DNA of 64,000 nucleotides, taken from the NCBI GenBank assembly GCA_021464415.1, contig CM038464.1:56347328-56411327 (forward strand), in the 5' to 3' direction. This document shows, in pieces, positions 56,237 through 64,000 of the stretch (position 1 is its first letter; each line of letters begins with the position of its first letter). Both the position numbers and the translations under genes were made by a program. The notes under the pieces were generated by a model. That model saw only the letters and a list, made by a program, of their open reading frames with translations, was not told where the DNA came from and did not search any database. Source of the stretch: Lonicera japonica. Lineage: Eukaryota; Streptophyta; Magnoliopsida; Dipsacales; Caprifoliaceae.

Positions 56237-57001
56237 AAAATTAATTATACAATAACCTGAGAGTTTCAATTAATTACTACCTATTGTCAAAAAATACATT
56301 AATTAATTACTAGCCTCTTTTTTTTTTTTTAATTAACTTAAGCATTGGTTCAAATATTTGATATGTATAAACATGAACGAATCAGAGTTACTATTAAAAT
56401 GTCCTGTTAAATACTTATTGAATTGATTAATGAATTTAACCCATTTTGACTGACGAATTTGTTCATTTGGAACTCCAAAATCAAAATAAATAAATAACGG
56501 AGATCAAATTCAATTTTGCGAAAGCGATGGATGGACCCAATGCAAAATTATCTGTGGTGAAGTAAAAAAAAAAATTAGAGAAGAAGACACATTCATAGAA
56601 GCATGAAATTTAGGTGGAAAAGACCTTAGATTGGTCCCACCCATGTGGTGCATTGTTTGGGCATATTTAGAGAGACCACGCACTGTCATCAAACAGTATC
56701 AAAATTGTCGTCCCTTTCTTCCATCTCGTTCCCAAATTTCTCACTGCTTGACTTTTTTTAAATTTCCAAATTTAAACAAGATGCCATAATTTAAAATTTA
56801 ATAGACATTAAATTTGTTCACCCGCGTTTAAAAAGGTCACCGTGATTTTATTGTATGATTAATTAATATTATCAAGTCATTAAATATTTTAAATATTTGT
56901 CAGAGGAAGTATTTTTATTTTTCTATCGAAATTTTTTCTAAACATATCAACCGAGGATAAATCATTTAGAGTCGATTTAATACTGCACAAAACAATACAT
57001 A
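56237..57001. other. Intergenic AT-rich DNA
   Basis: No gene or bounded repeat recognised. Confidence 0.5.
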
Positions 57002-57450
57002 TAAGAGCATCCACAGTGGAGATGGATAAATTTAGGCTAAATTTACCATAAATTTATTTAAATTTTAGAGCAGAACGAAGCGGATGGGATAAAAAAAATA
57101 ACAAAATGGTGCATACGAGTGAAGCCCGCTCGTATGAGTTAAAAAAAAAAAGAGGAAAACAAGGCCTTACGGACCACTTCTCCTCGTATGGGGGGTTTTT
57201 TAAAAAAAATCTCTCTCTGAAGGCCATACAAACCACTCCTCCCCGTATGATTGATTTTTTATTAAAAAAAAAGAATTTCTAATGGTTATTTGTGGTTTTT
57301 TTTTAATACAAGTAAGCTGCACTCGTATGACTAAAAATTAGTGATATAGTAAATTTATTCATTCTCTATCCTACCTGCTAAATTTCTACCCTCTAATTTC
57401 TTCTGCTAAGTAAATTTATCAATTTATCTTACCCGCTGGAAATGCTCTAA
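57002..57450. mobile_element. Tourist-like MITE, GAGCATCC termini, TAA duplication
   Basis: TAA lies at 57002-57004 and 57448-57450. The ends GAGCATCCACAGTGG and, reverse-complemented, GAGCATTTCCAGCGG are inverted repeats. Noncoding interior with several cgtatg-containing modules. The TAA duplication fits PIF/Harbinger. Confidence 0.65.
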
Positions 57451-59410
57451 GAAGGTCACTGTAAACAGTTTTTGAACTTAATATATGTGTCCAGCAGCCA
57501 TGTGACCTACGACACAAATTTTCCACATTGATTGTGTAATTAGTTGCTGCTATAAGTAAGGTCGGTCCTCTAGAGAATTAAATAAAACTACATTCGATTG
57601 ATTTTTATTTAAATTATGGAGTATGCTTTCTATTTTTTTATTATTATATATACATATAAGTAATATATAAATATATCCAGAGTTCGAATTACGAGAAAAA
57701 GAAGAAATGATGATAATGCCATGATTCGAACTTAATACTTTGCCCTTATATATAAAGATCTTTTAACACTTTTACATTAGAACAAAAGTTTAATGAAGTA
57801 TTAAATAGAATATTTCGCAATAGCTAGCCAATTCAGAGCTACTATTCAAATAATGCTTGAGGACAGCAGAGATCCAAGTCTCGTCAAAAACAATTTCAAA
57901 TTTCTCCAAGAGAAAGGTGAAAGGAAGAAGTTACTATTTCGTAAAAGATTCCTGTTTTTGTAACATAATATTACTATTTAATAAAATTTCAGGTCAGTCT
58001 TTAAAAGAGTTTGACAAAATGAAGAAAAAAATAAATACGAAACCCAATATGACCATTTTTAGTGGGCACTCTGAATTGCGTACGTACTCTCTCGAATTCA
58101 AACAGTTGCGGCGAGATTTTGGTGGCATATATTGTTGTTTTAGAGTTAGATCGATAACGAGATGTAAAATAATAATAACAATAATTAATTTTTGTGATAA
58201 ATTAAAAATTTAATTGAGTAATGTGGTAACTTATTTTCCTCCTTTTTCACTTTTTCTATGAAACAATTCTTTAGGTGGTGATCAGGAATAAAAATTACGA
58301 AAAATAATAGAGGATGGAGAGATATCTAATTATAAATATAAGTATGAGATGGAAATGATCTCACTATATCAGTCAATTAATTTTCTACTTATCACAAAAT
58401 TAATCAATTTTAATATATTTTTTTATCGTATTATCAAACAAATTTTCCGCAATCAAACTAGCGGAGGGGGCTCAATTTATTCCGTATGCTTTAAATTATC
58501 ATTGTTGGCTGATACCATCTCTACTTATTTTGTTTAATGATAAATTTCATCGGGAATTGATTCCGTGAAGAATTATGAATCAAATACCTCAAAAAGTGAA
58601 ATTTTAAATTTTGTGCATTTCCTGTTAAAAGAAAATTCAATCGAATATTAGCTAAAAACTTGCGAATCCTAAAATTTTTAGTTAATTACAATATTTCAAA
58701 AATACGTGCAAAAAATTAATTTAATCAAAAATATAAAAATCCCACATAGATTCAAGTCACAAATGCTATGAATGAAAAAGGAAGTTTTTAAGCAACCCAC
58801 TAAAACTTTTATCCTAACATGCTTTGATCTCACCAATCTAATCATGTTAACTCAACGAATCTTATTTTAAAAGCCAAAAAATACTTAAGAAAATAGAACC
58901 CCACCTATCTCAAGGGTTGAGAGACCCACTAACCAAAAAAAGGCCAGAGCTCCGGCAAAGAAGAAATAGGGAAAAACACATCACATCACATCAAAATCAA
59001 AACCAATCAGAATCGAAATCCCTAATCCTCCAATAAGCTCATCAATCTCAAAATCTAACCTTGTTAGGAGTTCAGTTGAAGATAAAATCGAATTTCCAGA
59101 TCAGGGCTAGTAATGGTCATATTGGGAATTTTATATTTTATCTTCTTTTATTTTACTTTTTAAAACCAACTACAGAAGTGGAAGCTCTTAGAGCCCCTCA
59201 CTTAGTGGCAATGTTGAGATCTATGTTGACATATTTGTGGTCGATAAACCCTGTGTTTGGATATATGGTGAAAAAAGTTTAGGATTTGATTATAAGTCGA
59301 GATTTGGAACTCAGAAAAATGGAAGTCTATCGTTTAGTAATATTAGCAAAAAATTTAAAATTTTACACATGGTAAATTTTATTTTTACTTTTAAAAATAA
59401 TGTAAATAAG
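57451..59410. other. Intergenic DNA; fragment repeated near 60541
   Basis: No complete gene. At 59164-59250 a stretch of about 85 bases matches 60529-60615 (agaagtggaagctcttagagc versus aaaagtagaaactcgtagagc). On the minus strand both could encode a similar peptide. Other open frames (57857-58213) show no family resemblance. Confidence 0.45.
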
Positions 59411-59632
59411 TTACACCATATGATATTTTTTTTTTTTGGTTCCCCACGGGGTGTCCGGGCCAGCTTTCGCGCACCTCGACTAATCCCCGCTCGCGGTTCG
59501 TGGCTGCCGCTGGCCAAGCATTATTTTGACAACGCCGGGGTTCGACCTTGGGAGCTCCAAGTCGACCCAATGTTGTCCTAGTGGCAGCCTTATACCACTG
59601 GGCCAAGAGGCTTAGTTTACACCATATGATAT
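59411..59632 (-). mobile_element. SINE with perfect 16-bp target-site duplication
   Basis: TTACACCATATGATAT occurs at 59411-59426 and 59617-59632. The insert 59427-59616 reads, on the minus strand, an A-box region (CCCAGTGGTATAAGG), a B box (GGTCGAACCCC), a GC-rich body with GGGGATTAGTCGAGGTGCGC and GCTGGCCCGGACACC, and a tail of about 11 A. This body is typical of Au-type plant SINEs. The perfect duplication and GC-rich body in an AT-rich region indicate a young insertion. Confidence 0.9.
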
Positions 59633-61193
59633 GAAGAAATATCTTTATCTGTGTCACGATATTGATGTGAGATAAATTACATCTTTAAAAAGCGTACATA
59701 GACATTCACATAATAATGTTTTACAACTGTATCTCAAAATCCTAGTTGTCATCTAGATACGGCTTGACCAAGCTTTCTTGCGGTGAATATTTGGAAAGGG
59801 CTAGGATGACTTTTAGACTTATTTGGAGTTTTTTTTGACTACTAAAGAGATTTGTTTTGTTATTTGACTTTTAGACTAGAAATTTTGAGCTATGTTTGTT
59901 TGGTATGAGTGATGGATGAGAATTGAGATGTATTAGATGATTATATTTTAAATAATTAATTATTGATTTAAACTTTTTGGGTAATTTTTTTTTTGTTAAT
60001 TACATACAATTAATAAAGGTCACTATGCAAATTGTTAATTCTAAATTATTAATTATGAAAAATACAGGCTTATAATTATCGCAATGGTTGATATTTGGTA
60101 ACTAACAAAAATATCCGCTTGTTTGACGATTGATTTAGTTTGTCGCTAAAAGACTACACATTTGTCCGACGACTATGTTTTCATCACCACAAGCAATATA
60201 AACTTTGTATTTTATTTAATACAACAATTGGCAACGAAATAGTTGTATTTGTGAAAAAAGTTACCGTTTGGTGATGAAATCGTCATGAACAGTATCAATT
60301 TCTCAATGAAATGTTGTTTCATCGCATAATCTGCTTGGATTTCACAACAAATACAAGAGAAATAAATTTTTTTTGCAAATTTATTTAGCTACAAAAAACC
60401 ATATTATTTGCAACCAATTGTTTCAGAGCTAAATGTTAAGTTTGTTATAATGATAATGGCATACTGCTTAAATAAACACTTGTTTAGATAATGAGGTAGT
60501 CGTGGATAATATGTACTTACTCGAGAAACAAGACCGACAACAAAAGTAGAAACTCGTAGAGCCGCTCTCTTAGTTGTAATGACGAGATCCATGTTGACGT
60601 ATTTGTAGTCGATAAAGTTTTCATCCATGGTGGCATTACAATGTTCTTTCACGTGCAGCTGCTCATATTGAACATCATCAAAATTGTAAAGAAAAAGATA
60701 TATTATAACTAATCTTGAAAATTACAAAATATAAGTGCGACCATATTTACCCTGTCGAAGTACAACTTCGTCCCGGCGCGGCCCCGTTTCTATGGGCTCT
60801 CTTTTCGGTTCTTTGTATGCCTTAATGAAAGTACTTTTGTATCAAGATCTTATTAAGTTGATTGATCACTTTGCCCCTGCTCAATCAGACCACAATTATT
60901 ATTTCACTATGCAAATTTTTATTATTTTTCTCTTGTTCTTGATTCATATTTTCATGAGTAAATTTCAAATAAATAATTTTTGTTAAAATCTATATTCAAT
61001 TTTTATTAAAAGTTATTATGTTTTAAAAATTTATTAAAAAAATTGAAGAAAGAGAAGGCCAACATGGCAATATAAAGTGGGTGTCTATTTTATACATCCA
61101 TTATACACAAAATTCGATTTTAAAATATTGTTGGAGATGAAAACATTTACAACTTTTATAAATTTACACAAAATAAAAGTATAGAATGCAATT
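59633..61193. other. Intergenic; exon-like open segment on the minus strand
   Basis: On the minus strand 60652-60525 encodes ENFIDYKYVNMDLVITTKRA.. followed by a consensus GTAAGT splice donor (near 60515). It shares an 85-base match with 59164-59250. I do not recognise the family. A piece of the MITE seen at 7698-8130 lies at about 60985-61140. Otherwise AT-rich. Confidence 0.4.
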
Positions 61194-61701
61194 GTGTTGT
61201 GCTAAGATACCGCTAGAACAAGCCTTAGCACAAGCGTAGGACCGACCGGACAATTATGCGTACAATAATTAAAGAAATAAGTACCACTGATATTCAAGCA
61301 ATACGAAAAACAAGAGACTAAAGAAGAAAGCAACTAACCAAGCATGCAAGCAATTAGGTGGTGTCGGCAAAACTGCCACTAATAGCTATTATTGATGAGA
61401 CCAATTCTGAATAAAATGCACAAAACAAACCCTAGCCACCAATTAGAGCTCTCAATATTATCTCTAAAATATACTCTCTAATTTAGCTAGTAAATAATAT
61501 AACACAACTCATGAATAAACCCTATAACAAGGGGTCTATTTATAAAGTATAAATCATATGGTCTAGGATTGTACAAAGCCAAATCCTACTACAAATTGGA
61601 TAATACAAATTCAATTAGGATTTGGACAATACAAAACCAATTAAGAATTGGACAATATAAAACCTAATAGAATTTGATTCCTATACAGAGCCAATTCTTC
61701 A
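61194..61701 (-). repeat. 3' LTR of a copia element
   Basis: On the minus strand it starts TGAAGAATTGGCTCTG at 61701, directly after a purine-rich AAGGTGGATAAT, and runs to about 61194. A minus-strand TATA box (TTTATAAATAGACC) lies near 61538-61551. It follows the copia RNase H stop by about 115 bases, as expected for a 3' LTR. The left end is chosen from TG/CA rules and is approximate. Confidence 0.7.
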
Positions 61702-61816
61702 ATTATCCACCTTGGCGATGTTCCACAAGACCTCAATGCACTCCACCATGATCAAATCATCAAATAAGACACTATCACCTCCGCCGGTCCCTTAGGAACA
61801 CCGCCCCCGACAGGCA

Positions 61817-64000
61817 TCAACACCGAAAGATATTGACCAACATCGAGCAATGCTCAAACTTGGCCAATGGGATAACCTTTGTCAACATATCTGCCGGATT
61901 ATCTTGGGTGCCTATCTTAACCAGATTTACAACACCGTTTTCAATAATTTCCCGAATAAAGTGATATCGGACATCAATATGCTTGGTTCTTTCATGATGA
62001 ACTTAATTCTTCGCCAAGTGAATTGCACTCTGACTGTCACAATGCACCACCACTTTTTTCGGCTTCAAACCAAGATCACTAACTAAACCACGGAACCATA
62101 TGGCCTCATTGAACGCCCCGTTACCACAATATATTATGCCTCCGTGGTATATAACGCTACCACACTTTGAATCATCGACCTCCAACTCAACGGACCGCTA
62201 CCCAATGTAAATACATAACCCGTAGTCGATCTCCGCTTGTCTAGGTCACCGGCGTAGTCTGAATCCACAAAACCCTCAATAGTTGACATTCCAGATTTTT
62301 CAAATACCAACCCTTTGTCCATCGTACCCCAAAGATATCGTAGAACCCACGTAACGGCTTGCCAATGCAATTTTCCAGGGTTCACCATATACCTACTAAC
62401 AATGCTCATGGCTTGAGCAATTTCTGGTCGAGTGCATACAATGGCATACATCAAACTCCCAACCGCACTTGCATAAGGAACTTGAGCCATGTACTCCACC
62501 TCTTCCTTGGAGTTAGGAGCCATCGTTACCGATAGTTTGAAGTGCGGTGCTAACGGGACACTCATCGGCTTTGAGTTTTTCATTCCGAATCGAGCAACAC
62601 TTTCTCAAGATATTGACTTTGTGTAAGACACAATCGTCCCCTCTTCCTATCTCGTACGATCTCCATCCCCAAAAATTTTTGCGCTCCACCCAAATCTTTT
62701 ATCTCAAACTCCTTGCTTAACTAAGCTTTTAATACGTCGATTTCCACCAAGCTCCGGGAAGCAATAAGTATATCGTCAACATATATGAGTAAATAGATGA
62801 AATTGCCAAATTCGAGCATTTTGAAGTAAACACAATGATCAAATTCACTCCGATAAACTTCTGCGCGATCATGAACATGTCAAACTTCACTACGACTTCC
62901 AAAGTTTGCACATACTATTTTCTTTACCAATAACTTTGAATCCCTCCGACTGAGAGATATAAATCTCTTCCTCTAGATCCCCGTGCAAGAACGCAATTTT
63001 GACATTAAGTTGTTCAAGTTCGAGATGAAATTGCGCCACCATAGCCAACAATGCTTGGATTGAGGTGTGCTTCACAATTGGAGAAAACACTTCATTATAA
63101 TCCACCCCTTCCTTTTGCGCATAACCCTTGGCTACCAACCTTACCTTGAAACGAACACCGGACCCCAGAGCCCCGTCTTTCTTAGTGAAAATCCACTTGC
63201 ACCTAATAGGTTTCTTCCCTTTCGATAAATCGCATAGTTTCCAAGTTCAATTTTTTCGGAGAGACTCCATCTCATCTTTCAAAGCCGCTTTTCACTTCGC
63301 ATTCTCGCTAGAATTCATAGCTTCCCGATACGAAATCGGCTCATCCTCGTAACCTACTAAAGCGTATGCCACCATGTCTTTATACCCATATCGAGCCGGT
63401 GCACGTCGAGCCCTAGGCTCCCTTCCACTAGTAAAAGACGATATTGTTTGTTGTTAACCCGATTCCACTACTGGAATCTCCAAATCCTCATCGAGAGTTG
63501 TCTTTTCCTCGTTAGATTCTTTCACCGAATCTATAACCGGAGTATTAACTGGAGTAGTCACTTTCGTTTTCACCACTATCTCGCTCGCCTTATTCTCCTT
63601 TTCAAACGGAATTGGAGAACCACCGTTTGTCGACGAGGTCGTCTTGAGCATAGATGCCTCGTCAAACGTCACATCCCTACTAATCACAATTTTCTTGCTT
63701 TGAAGACACCACAATTTGTAACATTTAACCCCATCATAAGAGCCTAAGAATATTTTCTTACGAGCCCTAAGGTCAATTTTCTCATCACGAATATGATAAT
63801 AAGTCGGACAGTAAAAAATGTGAATGTTGTCGCAACTAGCATAAGATCCAATCCATACCTCCATAGGTGTTTTGTATTCCACTCCCGAGCATGACAAACG
63901 ATTAATCAAGAACGTAGCATAGGATAAGGCTTCAGCCCAAAACCGTTTATCCAATTTGCGTTAGAAAGCATACACCGCACCTTTTCAAGGAGTATACGAT
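61817..64000 (-). pseudogene. Ty1/copia polyprotein remnant (integrase end, reverse transcriptase, RNase H)
   Basis: Minus-strand order from the right edge: the integrase C-terminal part (DKRFWAEALSYATFLINRL near 63945; RKKIFLGSYDGVKCYKLW), then reverse transcriptase start (WIFTKK; VAKGYAQKEGVDYNEVFSP near 63110; LDQ-like NVKIAFLHGDLEEEIYI). RNase H follows (DSDYAGDLDKRRSTTGYVF near 62245; HCDSQSAIHLAKN) and ends FEHCSMLVNIFRC before TGA at 61817. Stops near 63453 and 63245 and several frame changes break it, and the segment with the reverse-transcriptase catalytic motif (62600-62890) is badly eroded. The 5' part lies beyond the window. Confidence 0.88.

Overview
The window is nuclear DNA of a flowering plant, most likely a eudicot. 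It is AT-rich, has GT-AG introns, and carries a plant CYP71-clan (CYP736A-type) P450 cluster, an orthologue of the Arabidopsis receptor kinase At5g10020 (SIRK1), a plant subtilase, a defensin-like peptide gene, and plant-type SINEs, MITEs, copia and Ty3/gypsy elements. I see no bacterial or organellar segment. One assembly gap (100 N) lies at 24364-24463.

Layout. 1-3.8 kb: intergenic, with a SINE bounded by a target-site duplication. 3.85-7.5 kb: an intact two-exon CYP736A gene followed by a broken defensin-like gene. 7.7-11.0 kb: MITEs, a hAT-like element and a second SINE. 13.7 kb: a second P450 copy, cut inside exon 1 at codon 186 by an LTR retrotransposon. 14.28-24.36 kb: that retrotransposon. 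It lies on the minus strand and resembles the Tat group of Ty3/gypsy elements, with a 1,559-bp 3' LTR, a polypurine tract and the end of pol. Between pol and the 3' LTR it carries two antisense genes, each with its own TATA box and both now frameshifted. It also holds two unrelated tandem arrays (45-bp and 68-bp units). 25.5-30.2 kb: a duplicate of the first block, with a P450 pseudogene (decayed exon 1, open exon 2) and a defensin-like gene that is intact here. 31.2-33.5 kb: a subtilase whose frame is broken only by three TGA codons. 34.9-36.2 kb: an older, CpG-depleted LTR of the same retrotransposon family. 37.3-40.1 kb: MITEs and a LINE remnant. 40.75-47.25 kb: an intact three-exon LRR receptor kinase (1,059 aa, minus strand) with transposon insertions in both introns. 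47-64 kb: repeat-rich, gene-poor DNA with MITEs, a non-autonomous LTR element, a SINE with a 16-bp target duplication, and a decayed copia element at the right edge.

Most notable signal: the 12-bp perfect palindrome TGTCGCGCGACA. It is clustered in the U3 part of the LTR just upstream of the LTR TATA box (6 exact and 3 one-mismatch copies). It recurs 11 bp upstream of the TATA box of the first antisense gene and 25 bp upstream of that of the second. The older LTR at 36 kb keeps mutated copies at the same 15-bp spacing from its TATA box. One retroelement family therefore seems to drive its sense LTR promoter and both antisense promoters through one shared operator-like box. What binds it, and whether it activates or silences, cannot be read from sequence.

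Likely functional genes: the first CYP736A gene, the two-exon defensin-like gene and the receptor kinase. Everything else with coding similarity is broken or belongs to a transposon.
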